Shown: positions 1 to 6,446, numbered from the stretch's first letter. The stretch is 9,106 bases of DNA from CAYWLI01 sp964519535 (GCA_964519535.1 CAZFIR010000194.1:1-9106); one strand, 5' to 3'. The notes: generated by a model not told the origin, from the sequence alone. Numbers and translations: made by a program.

Positions 1-1
1 A

Positions 2-1813
2 AAATCCTTCCAGATCGAGTTCCAACCTTTGGGCCTGAGAAATCGATCCCCTGCAGGACAATCCATCCTCGAGTGCGCGCGCCTATCAGGCGTTGATCTG
101 GTCAGCCTCTGCGGGGGTCAAGGCACCTGCGGCAAATGTAAGGTACAGATAGTCGCAGGGGAGGTGTCTGAACCCCGCCAGAAAGAGGAGGAAGCACTCT
201 CAGCTGAGGAGTTTGCAAAAGGGTACCGCCTCGCCTGTCAGACATATGCAGAAAGTGATCTTGTTTTAAACGTGCCTGCAGAATCTGTGAGCGCCCCGCA
301 ACGACTCCAGGTAGAAGGGGTAGAAACTCCAGTCACTCCTGACCCTACTATTCAGACCTATGATATATCGCTGTCAGCCCCGTCACTTGCCGACCTGAAG
401 GGGGATGATGAACGGCTGCTTGAGGCACTCGAGCAACAGCACGGCGTTCGATGCACAAGCATAGATGAAGCGGTCTTGCGAATTCTTTCTCCTTCGCTGA
501 GATCCTTTGCCTGGGAGACATCTGCCTCGGTTCGCGACACCGAGATAATCTCTGTGGGTCCTCGGGGCGGGCACAGCCTCGGCATGGCCGTTGACCTGGG
601 GACAACCAAGATTGCCGGCTATCTCGTTGATCTGGAGACCGGACAGACGCTCTCCGCCAAGGGGGTTATGAACCCTCAAATCTCATATGGAGAGGATGTT
701 ATTGCGAGGATGGCCCGCGCCCAGAGGTCTCCGGAAGAAGCAACAACCCTTCAACAAAAAGTCTTGGAAGCCATTGCCGCACTTTCCGCAGAACTTTGCC
801 AAGAGGCAGCTGATGCCCGACCTGAAGAGATCAAAGATCTCGTCGTGGTGGGCAACACAGCCATGCATCATCTGCTGCTCCGACTTCCGGTAGAGCAGTT
901 GGCCAGGGCGCCCCATGTTCCGGCAGTCGCTCGAGCCCTGGATATCAAGGCCCGCAACCTGGGGCTCTCTGTCGCTCCAGGTGCCTCTGTACATCTTCTG
1001 CCCAACATCGCCGGTTTTGTCGGAGGCGATCACGTGGCCATGCTGCTGGCAATTAATGCCTGGGAAGCCGAGGGACCGATGCTGGCGATAGACATTGGGA
1101 CCAACACCGAGATGTCCCTGGTGATTCGTGGCGAGATCAGCAGTGTTTCATGCGCGTCGGGTCCTGCCTTTGAAGGCGCCCATATTTCCAGCGGCATGCG
1201 CGCTGCACCCGGAGCCATAGAGCATCTGTTGATTGCGGGTCAAGAGATTCAATATCATACGATCCACGGCACAGAGCCGGTAGGTATCTGCGGGTCAGGC
1301 ATCTTTGACACCCTTGCGCAACTCTTTACCAATGGCATTATCGATAAAGGCGGGAGGATACAGAAAAATCATCCTCGCGTTCGCGAGACTCAAAAAGGTA
1401 GAGAGTTTGTGGTCGTCAGTGAAGCAGAGAGAGACGGCGGGCCAGCGATCACGATCACCCAAGAGGATGTGCGTGAACTACAACTGGCAAAGGCGGCCAT
1501 TCAGAGCGGCATTCAGATACTCTTACGAGACAAAGGGCTTTCGGCTGTAGACCTCGATGAGGTCGTTGTCGCTGGGGCCTTCGGCACGTATCTGAACCTC
1601 TCGAGCGCTGTTGCCATCGGGATGCTCCCGGCCATTCCCGCGAGCCGCTTTCGCCAGGTCGGAAATGCAGCGGGGATGGGGGCAAAAATCGCCCTCATCT
1701 CCAGAGAAAAGCGTGAAGCGGTTCAGAAAGGTGTCCATGCAATTCGCTATATCGAACTTGCTGTAGCCCCTGATTTTAATAAGACCTTCACCCAGGCGAT
1801 TTCCCTCGGATAA
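2..1813 (+). CDS. RACo/RamA-like corrinoid-protein reductive activator ([2Fe-2S] + ASKHA ATPase), 5'-partial
   Basis: Proteins of this family (DUF4445/RACo C-terminal domain) use ATP hydrolysis and a [2Fe-2S] centre to re-reduce inactive Co(II) corrinoid to Co(I) on cytoplasmic corrinoid proteins. Numbering from the first complete codon at base 2 gives 603 visible residues. Residues 1-90 form a plant-type ferredoxin domain with cluster ligands C37, C43, C46 and C79 (CGGQGTCGKC motif plus a later Cys). A linker domain follows to about residue 190. The ASKHA core shows the phosphate-1 loop AVDLGTTK (about 196-203), VGNTAMHH (283-290), the phosphate-2 loop AIDIGTNTE (362-370), CGSGIFD (about 430-436) and VVVAGAFGTY (about 521-530). 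The frame is open to the left edge and IEFQP before base 29 matches the family's first beta strand, so the TTG at base 29 is not the true start and a few residues are missing. No corrinoid methyltransferase is visible, so the partner is unknown. It may serve the downstream RdhA, but that is inference. Confidence 0.92.
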   Translation, partial: KSFQIEFQPLGLRNRSPAGQSILECARLSGVDLVSLCGGQGTCGKCKVQIVAGEVSEPRQKEEEALSAEEFAKGYRLACQTYAESDLVLNVPAESVSAPQRLQVEGVETPVTPDPTIQTYDISLSAPSLADLKGDDERLLEALEQQHGVRCTSIDEAVLRILSPSLRSFAWETSASVRDTEIISVGPRGGHSLGMAVDLGTTKIAGYLVDLETGQTLSAKGVMNPQISYGEDVIARMARAQRSPEEATTLQQKVLEAIAALSAELCQEAADARPEEIKDLVVVGNTAMHHLLLRLPVEQLARAPHVPAVARALDIKARNLGLSVAPGASVHLLPNIAGFVGGDHVAMLLAINAWEAEGPMLAIDIGTNTEMSLVIRGEISSVSCASGPAFEGAHISSGMRAAPGAIEHLLIAGQEIQYHTIHGTEPVGICGSGIFDTLAQLFTNGIIDKGGRIQKNHPRVRETQKGREFVVVSEAERDGGPAITITQEDVRELQLAKAAIQSGIQILLRDKGLSAVDLDEVVVAGAFGTYLNLSSAVAIGMLPAIPASRFRQVGNAAGMGAKIALISREKREAVQKGVHAIRYIELAVAPDFNKTFTQAISLG

Positions 1814-2014
1814 GAGAAACGAAAGATACGCCCTCAACTCATTAAAAATCTTTCAGTAAAAAGCCTTCTTAGGTGTGGGCCATGAGCAGCTCGCAGCAGG
1901 GAGGCCTTTTATATTTCCTTAATATGCCAAGCTAGGGGAGCCCCGAGGCAAAACCGGGGGGTTCCCAACGATTCAATAGAGACGTTTGCCATAAGGTGAG
2001 GGGATATTTTTTGC
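1814..2014. other. Intergenic stretch with possible structured RNA or terminators
   Basis: No coding frame is convincing here. Two structured stretches can be seen. At about 1858-1915 a segment beginning AAAAAGCCT and ending AGGCCTTTTATATTT can fold back on itself with a bulge, and an internal GAGCAGCTC palindrome lies in the loop; the T-rich end would suit a terminator for the RACo-like gene. At about 1935-1967 a GC-rich segment can pair CCCCGAGG with CCGGGG around a CAAAA-type loop, with outer GGGA/TTCCC pairing; it has no T-tract. I do not recognise a known riboswitch. Because the regulator's promoter lies further downstream, these elements belong to the 3' end of the upstream transcript or to a separate small RNA, not to the MarR leader. 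Confidence 0.3.
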
Positions 2015-2043
2015 TTGACAAGACACTGCAGAAACTTTATGAT
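2015..2043 (+). promoter_or_regulatory. Sigma70-type promoter of the MarR regulator gene
   Basis: A perfect -35 hexamer TTGACA (2015-2020) and a -10 hexamer TATGAT (2038-2043) are separated by exactly 17 bases, the optimal spacing. Transcription should start near 2050, giving a leader of about 68 bases before the ATG at 2118. It is one of the two strongest promoter matches in the window, and its -10 overlaps a tandem repeat, as expected for a repressible promoter. Confidence 0.8.
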
Positions 2044-2067
2044 CTAAACAATTTATGACCTACATAA
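2036..2067 (+). promoter_or_regulatory. Tandem 16-bp repeat, candidate MarR operator
   Basis: Two adjacent 16-base units, TTTATGATCTAAACAA (2036-2051) and TTTATGACCTACATAA (2052-2067), match at 13 of 16 positions. The second contains the perfect inverted repeat TTATG-N5-CATAA (2053-2067), a size and symmetry typical of MarR-family operators; the first is a degenerate version. The first unit overlaps the -10 box and the second covers the expected transcription start, so a bound dimer would block initiation. That the MarR protein encoded 50 bases downstream is the ligand is inference. Confidence 0.6.
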
Positions 2068-2117
2068 TTTATCTCTTTAAGTAGTTTGGACATTAAGAAT
2101 TGACTGGATAAACCAAT

Positions 2118-2570
2118 ATGGACGGCAAAGAACAGGGCAAGGAGCTCTACAAGAAGCTTTTCGAAGCTATGTCCGAGTGTAAGCGGCTGATGCATCAATC
2201 TTTTAGCTCTCTCACAAAGGATTTAGAGGCCACGATGATTCAGGTACAGGCCCTCAAGTTTTTACGGGAACGGCCTGATTCTACTGTTGGAGAATTGGCA
2301 CGAACATTACACATATCCATGTCTTCTGCAGCGCAACTCGTAGACCGATTGGAAAAACATTCATGGATTACCCGCAGCGGCGACAAGAAAGACCGACGCA
2401 TTGTCAAGCTCACCCTGACCCTATCTGGCGAGCAGGAATTAAGGAATTTTTATGAGCAAATGGTTGAAAGGATGGCAGAATTCTACGGCACTATCCCCGA
2501 AGAAGATGTGAGAGAACTGTTGCGCATACATAATGAGTTGATCCGGAGAATGGAATCGAAGGATACTTGA
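2118..2570 (+). CDS. MarR-family winged-helix transcriptional regulator
   Basis: This 150-residue protein has the length and layout of MarR regulators: N-terminal dimerisation helices (1-50), a winged helix-turn-helix (about 55-86, with STVGELARTLHISMSSAAQL as helix and recognition helix), a beta wing carrying the family's DKKDRR motif (89-94), and C-terminal dimerisation helices (about 105-147). MarR dimers usually repress neighbouring genes and release DNA when a small, often aromatic, ligand binds. The ATG at 2118 is chosen because it opens the full N-terminal helix; no strong Shine-Dalgarno precedes it, suggesting low expression. It reads in the same direction as rdhAB, ending 88 bases before rdhA. 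MarR-type regulators control some rdh operons in Dehalococcoides, so control of rdhAB and of its own promoter is a reasonable inference. Confidence 0.9.
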   Translation: MDGKEQGKELYKKLFEAMSECKRLMHQSFSSLTKDLEATMIQVQALKFLRERPDSTVGELARTLHISMSSAAQLVDRLEKHSWITRSGDKKDRRIVKLTLTLSGEQELRNFYEQMVERMAEFYGTIPEEDVRELLRIHNELIRRMESKDT

Positions 2571-2581
2571 GTTTTTTGATC

Positions 2582-2640
2582 AAACGATACGTATGGATAG
2601 GCATGAGATCCGCCAAACACCATCTATAAACGTATAGTTT
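2582..2640. repeat. Imperfect inverted repeat upstream of rdhA, possible regulator site
   Basis: The left arm AAACGATACGTATGGATAG (2582-2600) resembles the reverse complement of the right arm CTATAAACGTATAGTTT (2624-2640), with two substitutions and a two-base insertion. Each arm has its own symmetry: ATACGTAT (2587-2594), and CTATA-N4-TATAG (2624-2637). The arms fill most of the gap between the MarR gene and rdhA. They differ in sequence from the TTATG/CATAA operator candidate at 2036-2067. They may bind a second regulator or form an RNA hairpin in a MarR-rdhA co-transcript. I see no clear -35/-10 pair for rdhA. Confidence 0.45.
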
Positions 2641-2644
2641 TAAA

Positions 2645-2651
2645 AAGGAGG
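2645..2651 (+). promoter_or_regulatory. Strong ribosome binding site of rdhA
   Basis: AAGGAGG lies seven bases before the ATG at 2659. It fixes that start and contrasts with the weak site of the MarR gene upstream. Confidence 0.85.
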
Positions 2652-2658
2652 TTCCCTA

Positions 2659-4242
2659 ATGAAAAGGAAGTTCTTGATAACGGTGGGTTTTCTTGTATTA
2701 GTGGGTTTTTTGATTGTCTTTTTTAGTGGTGTGGCAATCCCTGACGATGGGACCTACCGATCCATCCTGAAAATAGGCGGATTGTTGGGGGCCGTATTGG
2801 GGATCGTCGGGATTTCAGTGGCCGGCTATATCGGCGGCAAGGATTATGACAGCTATACCGGATGGGAACGTTACACCCACGGGGCTGGCATGTTCTTCAA
2901 CCGGAAGCCCTTCTATAAAGACAAGCCCACCTATAAGGTGACCGAGAAAACCAGACGTGTTAATTGGGAAGAAAGCATTCTCAATCGCCTGATGACGATG
3001 ATGATGCTCATGATGCCGCCGGATGGCAGTAAGCCCAAATGGCTACCAGACAAAGGGCCTGCAGCACTGCCGGAACCCATTCGAACCTTTTTTTTGGAAA
3101 ACGAAGATAGGTACAAGCTGACATTAGAGACGTTTGGCCTGGCCCAGAAGCAACTTGCGGAATGGCCCACGTACGCGGACCGCTACGCGATCATTGATGC
3201 CTGGGCCAATGCCTTGGGGGGTGCTTTTGAGACCTGGGATGGAAAGCTGAATGCCGATCACTTATATCCGCCCGAACCCGTTGGCCCGCCCGAGAAGTGG
3301 GACTTCCGCGGCATTCATAGGGATAAACTCCTTCCCTTTAAAAGCCCGACACACGCGTCCCAACTACTCAAGAAGATCACCCACACCTTCGGCGCCACCC
3401 TGGTTGGGATCACCAAACTCAACCCCGATTGGTGTTACCAAGGATCTTTGCGCGGGGTGGGCGCGGGAGATTATAAGGTTCCCGCCCACTGGGAGTATGC
3501 CATCGTATTTGCCGTGCCCCATGAGTGGGACATGTTCTATGTCAACCCGACCTATGGCAGCTCCTATGATGCATATTCACTGTTGCGGGTGATAGCCGCT
3601 CGACTGGAAGCCTTTATCCATGAACTTGGCTATCCGGCAAGATCCCATGTACCACCCTTTCTATACGATATCATGATGCCGCCCGTTGCTGTAGATGCCG
3701 GTCTGGGGGAACAGGGCCGGATGGGGCTCCTGTTAACACCGGAGTTAGGGTGCAATGCGCGCCTGGCATGCGTCACTACCAACATCCCCATGGCCGTGGA
3801 CAAACCTATAGACTTCGGAGTCCAGGAGTTCTGCCGGAAGTGCAAGATTTGCGCGGAAGAATGCCCGACCGGAGCAATCAGCCACAGTGCAGAGCCGGGA
3901 GTTGAGTATGGGTACAGACGATGGAAGATAAAGGACGATCTCTGTAATAAAGCATGGGCGATGGTTGCGGCCAGCAAGCCAAGTCATGGGTGTCGGATCT
4001 GCTTGGCTGTTTGTCCCTATAGCCGTAAAAACAATTGGCTCCATACATTGCCACGTACAATAGACCCCCGGGATCCGACAGGAATCGTATCAAGCACACT
4101 GTTGTGGATGCAAAAAGCTTTCTTCACCTACCCAAAAGCACGGGACTTTCTGCCTCCGCCTGCTGGGAAAAACGCAACATATCATGAGCCTCCGGATTGG
4201 CTTCAGACCGAAAAATGGTTTGATGTCCGCAAGACCTGGTAG
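2659..4242 (+). CDS. rdhA: Reductive dehalogenase-like protein (RdhA homologue) with N-terminal membrane helices
   Basis: RdhA proteins use a corrinoid and two [4Fe-4S] clusters to remove halogens reductively as terminal electron acceptors. This 527-residue protein has the family's C-terminal half: GLGEQGRMGLLLTPELG (about 348-364), R368, then cluster 1 ligands C392, C395, C398 and C402 (CxxCxxCxxxCP) and cluster 2 ligands C429, C445, C448 and C452 (C-x15-CxxCxxxCP). The vitamin B12-dependent fold should occupy about 170-380. Unusually there is no twin-arginine signal. The protein starts MKRK followed by two hydrophobic helices (about 5-27 and 38-59). A positive N-terminus and two crossings put the catalytic domain in the cytoplasm, whereas classical RdhA is exported. 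RdhA homologues with N-terminal membrane helices are known from genomes only, with unproven substrates. Epoxyqueuosine reductase QueG shares the fold, but the helices, the length and the rdhB neighbour argue against it. Dehalogenation itself is not proven by sequence. Confidence 0.87.
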   Translation: MKRKFLITVGFLVLVGFLIVFFSGVAIPDDGTYRSILKIGGLLGAVLGIVGISVAGYIGGKDYDSYTGWERYTHGAGMFFNRKPFYKDKPTYKVTEKTRRVNWEESILNRLMTMMMLMMPPDGSKPKWLPDKGPAALPEPIRTFFLENEDRYKLTLETFGLAQKQLAEWPTYADRYAIIDAWANALGGAFETWDGKLNADHLYPPEPVGPPEKWDFRGIHRDKLLPFKSPTHASQLLKKITHTFGATLVGITKLNPDWCYQGSLRGVGAGDYKVPAHWEYAIVFAVPHEWDMFYVNPTYGSSYDAYSLLRVIAARLEAFIHELGYPARSHVPPFLYDIMMPPVAVDAGLGEQGRMGLLLTPELGCNARLACVTTNIPMAVDKPIDFGVQEFCRKCKICAEECPTGAISHSAEPGVEYGYRRWKIKDDLCNKAWAMVAASKPSHGCRICLAVCPYSRKNNWLHTLPRTIDPRDPTGIVSSTLLWMQKAFFTYPKARDFLPPPAGKNATYHEPPDWLQTEKWFDVRKTW

Positions 4243-4250
4243 AAAGGAGG
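4243..4250 (+). promoter_or_regulatory. Ribosome binding site fixing the rdhB start
   Basis: AAAGGAGG begins immediately after the rdhA stop codon and lies five bases before the ATG at 4256. It selects this start over an in-frame ATG at 4184 that would lie inside rdhA. Confidence 0.85.
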
Positions 4251-4255
4251 ATACT

Positions 4256-4543
4256 ATGGTTCTTTATTCAACGATCTCAAGACCGTTATTTTGGATCGCC
4301 ATGGGGCTCATCTACGCCTTGATCATTGCCGGTACACGGGTATGGGCACAGGACTTGGGCCTGCAGATGACCTGGTGGAAGTGGCTGTTGGTAACAATAT
4401 GGTATTGCCTGTTAAGCTACTCATTTGCCGGCGCATTCACGCTTATGGGCGAAAAGGAGCCCCGCGCCTGGTACCGCTTCTTGGGGTTTCATCTGATAAT
4501 CACGATATTAGTGGGTATTGGATTGTCCTTTTTGTTATTTTGA
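4256..4543 (+). CDS. rdhB: RdhB-like small membrane anchor protein
   Basis: RdhB proteins are about 90-100 residues with three membrane helices, and are encoded next to rdhA to hold the catalytic subunit at the membrane. This 95-residue product has three hydrophobic segments (about 9-30, 38-62 and 73-95). Between the second and third is GEKEPRAW (65-72), which resembles the acidic GE-x-PRA loop of RdhB proteins. It begins 13 bases after the rdhA stop with its own strong ribosome binding site, so the two are co-transcribed and probably made in similar amounts. The in-frame ATG at 4184 is rejected because it lies within rdhA. Since this RdhA already has membrane helices, the RdhB here may instead pass electrons from quinol or orient the complex; that is speculation. 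Sequence identity to known RdhB is likely low, so the call rests on size, topology, the loop and position. Confidence 0.8.
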   Translation: MVLYSTISRPLFWIAMGLIYALIIAGTRVWAQDLGLQMTWWKWLLVTIWYCLLSYSFAGAFTLMGEKEPRAWYRFLGFHLIITILVGIGLSFLLF

Positions 4544-4618
4544 CAAGAACTCCCCTTGATGAAGGGCAAGGTCTAAGTGCTATGGTGTGTCACTGTTGAA
4601 TATATCTCAAATAGTTTA

Positions 4619-4683
4619 GGGCCAGGTCATGCTTTGCCAAAATGTCTTTCAATCACGAGAGTAGCAAAAGCATGACTTGGCCC
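4619..4683. repeat. 65-bp imperfect palindrome (REP/MITE-like) between convergent genes
   Basis: The left arm GGGCCAGGTCATGCTTTGC (4619-4637) pairs with the right arm GCAAAAGCATGACTTGGCCC (4664-4683) along its whole length, with one mismatch and one extra base, around a 26-base loop. No T-tract follows on either strand, so it is not a standard intrinsic terminator, although it sits between convergent rdhB and DUF1638 genes and could end transcripts or protect their 3' ends. Long stems of this kind are typical of REP sequences mobilised by RAYT transposases or of small MITEs; no transposase is present here. A much weaker hairpin, CCCTT-GATG-AAGGG (4553-4566), follows rdhB directly. The rest of 4544-4826 shows nothing else I can support. 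Confidence 0.7.
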
Positions 4684-4826
4684 CCGAATCAAGCTTCAAG
4701 AGGTGAGCCCTATTTTTTTCTCAATCCTTTTATCCTGTTTCAAGGCCTGAAAACTCGTTTTTTCCCCACTCCATTATATCGACTTGACCTTTCATCATGT
4801 GCCAGGTGCCGTCTCCTCTGAGTCTA

Positions 4827-5495
4827 TCACATAATGCCAAAATCCTCATGTCTGACAGTTTTGCCGGGAGGACAAATTACAAATCCGTTTTCATGCGGGC
4901 CATGGATTATTTTTTCCAAGAGTTCCGTGGTTCCTTTAATCTCTTCGTAGCGCAGGTTTAGGCGGTGAGCGGTCTTGCGGGCGAAGTCATAATATGACTC
5001 CTGATTATCATGCCCCATGTCAATATAGGCAAGCCTTGTATAGTTTTTAATCATCGCCCCTTGAACTCTCTCAGCCCGTTCTCTACCTAATCGTGCTTCC
5101 ATCTCCTTGAATTCGTCAAGTGGAGTAATTCCTGCTTCAATCCATCCTTTTGAAAGGAAGTACGTTCCTGGCTCCTGTCGCAGGTGCTCTTTGTATGTTT
5201 CCCGTGACCCGAGAAATATCCCGATACAATCGTCAATGCGGGGAATGACCAACGTACTTTCCCTCGCCCTCAGTCCAATGACTGCGTTTGAGCAAAGACC
5301 AAACGCCAGGATGATTATATCCGTATCCCCAGTGGTTTCATCAATTAAATCCTGCAAAGCGTTTCGCAATTTGTCGGGAGAGAGGTGGAGCCCGGACTCA
5401 AAGGTTCGATATTCGCACTCCTGAGGCAACAGTGGTAACATCTCCTTCAGAACTGTCTCACAGGCCAAGATTTTAGATCTGACTGCTTTTTTCAT
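4827..5495 (-). CDS. DUF1638 family protein
   Basis: This 222-residue soluble protein matches the DUF1638 pattern: KILACETVLKE near the N-terminus, GLHLSP (35-40), IILAFGLCSNA (61-71), PRIDDC (85-90), LGS (95-97) and PGTYFLSKGW (109-118). C12, C68 and C90 sit at the positions of the family's recurrent cysteines and may bind a metal or cofactor. No signal peptide or membrane helix is seen, so it is cytoplasmic. The biochemical function is unknown. From general knowledge, DUF1638 genes often lie beside corrinoid-dependent methyltransferases and RACo-like activators, so a role in corrinoid chemistry is plausible but unproved. The ATG at 5495 follows a weak AAAGG site, while a better AGAGGAG lies too far upstream to serve it. 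It converges with rdhAB and has its own promoter. Confidence 0.85.
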   Translation of the reverse strand: MKKAVRSKILACETVLKEMLPLLPQECEYRTFESGLHLSPDKLRNALQDLIDETTGDTDIIILAFGLCSNAVIGLRARESTLVIPRIDDCIGIFLGSRETYKEHLRQEPGTYFLSKGWIEAGITPLDEFKEMEARLGRERAERVQGAMIKNYTRLAYIDMGHDNQESYYDFARKTAHRLNLRYEEIKGTTELLEKIIHGPHENGFVICPPGKTVRHEDFGIM

Positions 5496-5607
5496 TGCCT
5501 TTGTAAGATATTTTACTCTCCTCTTTAATTATTATGAAAAAGTCAAGACAGTATAGTATGCATTTGACGAGAATGGATAAAATCATTCCATCCAATGCCA
5601 CACTTTA

Positions 5608-5636
5608 ATTATGGACACTCGCTATACGGATGTCAA
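5608..5636 (-). promoter_or_regulatory. Sigma70-type promoter of the DUF1638 gene
   Basis: On the minus strand TTGACA (5636-5631) and CATAAT (5613-5608) are separated by exactly 17 bases: a perfect -35 and a five-of-six -10. Transcription would start near 5601, leaving a leader of about 105 bases before the ATG at 5495. The promoter lies just beyond the stop of the DUF169 gene, so the DUF1638 gene can be expressed independently of the genes upstream. Confidence 0.7.
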
Positions 5637-5702
5637 TTTGCCTAAAAACACCGTACTCTATCCACAAGGGGCTGACCATACCAAATAAATAGTACTTGTG
5701 AA

Positions 5703-6446
5703 CTACTGGGGCGGGCCGATGCCCAACGTAATAAGGAGCTGCTTGACAAATTCCGGTCCGTCCGGCTTATACGCAGGAAGGACCCATGGCATATCCTGCA
5801 AGGTCTGTAGCAGTCCAGGCAGCACGTCAAAGGGGATAGCTACAAATTGTCGACCTTCGGGAAAGAGTTTTCTCCGCTTCATCCCATGGCCAAGACCGGT
5901 AACGGCATAATTCAGTTCCCCGGTGAGATAGGGATACGTTAAAATCCATGCGCATCCTATCGCAGGCGAGTACTTGCTCACCCACATCTTCCCCGTTCTA
6001 TAGCTCATTGCCCGCAGCAAGATTTCCGTCTGGCTGGTCTCGGCGAGGATGATCAAGACATCCGGGTCGAAGGGGAGCGTATCCAGCGGGGAAAAGGCAA
6101 CATAATTAACCACGTCTTTCCCTATTTTTGGGATATAGTGGTACAATCTACCGGCGGAACGCGGCTCCGCGAAAATCTGTAACCCGGCCCCAAATGCTCC
6201 ACTGATAAAAGGCCCTGGGGCATCTGCCTGCCCTAATACATACAGACCAGCCTCACAGGTATGGTTGTTTGCGTCTGCAAAAAAGGCATTCCCTTCCTGC
6301 GCCTTCTTGAGCATTTCGCAGAGAGCCAACTTTTCATCAAGCCGCTCAACCATATCCGGTTGTTGGGCCACGAATTTCACGCCTATCGGCGGTACGTCAA
6401 ATGCAAACTTGTCTAAAATAGCTACATCTTCTTGAGTGAGAATCAT
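5703..6446 (-). CDS. DUF169 family protein
   Basis: This 247-residue protein matches DUF169 across its length: PPIGVKF near residue 19, ALCEMLKKAQEGNAFF (41-56), HTCEAGLYVLG (62-72), a PKIG segment near 106, AFSPLDTLPFDPDVLI (117-132), and a Gly/Cys/Pro-rich C-terminal half with IGCAW (163-167) and TGELNY (175-180). Cysteines C43, C64 and C165 fall in these conserved blocks and may bind a metal or an Fe-S cluster. There is no signal peptide or membrane helix. The function of the family is unknown; it is common in anaerobic archaea and Desulfobacterota. The ATG at 6446 has only a poor AAAGGG site about ten bases upstream, suggesting modest translation. It lies 145 bases after the binding-protein gene on the same strand, with a strong hairpin between, so co-transcription is uncertain. 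Confidence 0.87.
   Translation of the reverse strand: MILTQEDVAILDKFAFDVPPIGVKFVAQQPDMVERLDEKLALCEMLKKAQEGNAFFADANNHTCEAGLYVLGQADAPGPFISGAFGAGLQIFAEPRSAGRLYHYIPKIGKDVVNYVAFSPLDTLPFDPDVLIILAETSQTEILLRAMSYRTGKMWVSKYSPAIGCAWILTYPYLTGELNYAVTGLGHGMKRRKLFPEGRQFVAIPFDVLPGLLQTLQDMPWVLPAYKPDGPEFVKQLLITLGIGPPQ

Noticed and set aside
29..31. TTG as the start of the RACo-like gene
   Set aside because: The frame is open to the window's left edge and the residues before it (IEFQP) match the first strand of the ferredoxin domain, so the real start is outside the window.
1814..2014. Cobalamin or c-di-GMP riboswitch after the RACo-like gene
   Set aside because: A cobalamin switch would fit the context, but I could not find its GCCACTG core, and the GGCAAAACC string lacks the rest of the c-di-GMP-I consensus.
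2576..2583. FNR/CRP-type site TTGATCAA before rdhA
   Set aside because: Only a fused eight-base palindrome is present; the FNR pattern needs TTGAT-N4-ATCAA and the dehalobox pattern TTAAT-N4-ATTAA, neither of which occurs here.
3630..3977. Open frame on the minus strand opposite rdhA
   Set aside because: It overlaps the cysteine-rich coding part of rdhA, has no recognisable domain and no ribosome binding site; it is a mirror of the real gene.
4184..4255. Earlier in-frame ATG for the RdhB-like gene
   Set aside because: It lies inside rdhA, adds a non-hydrophobic 24-residue tail unlike RdhB, and has no ribosome binding site, whereas the ATG at 4256 has AAAGGAGG at ideal spacing.
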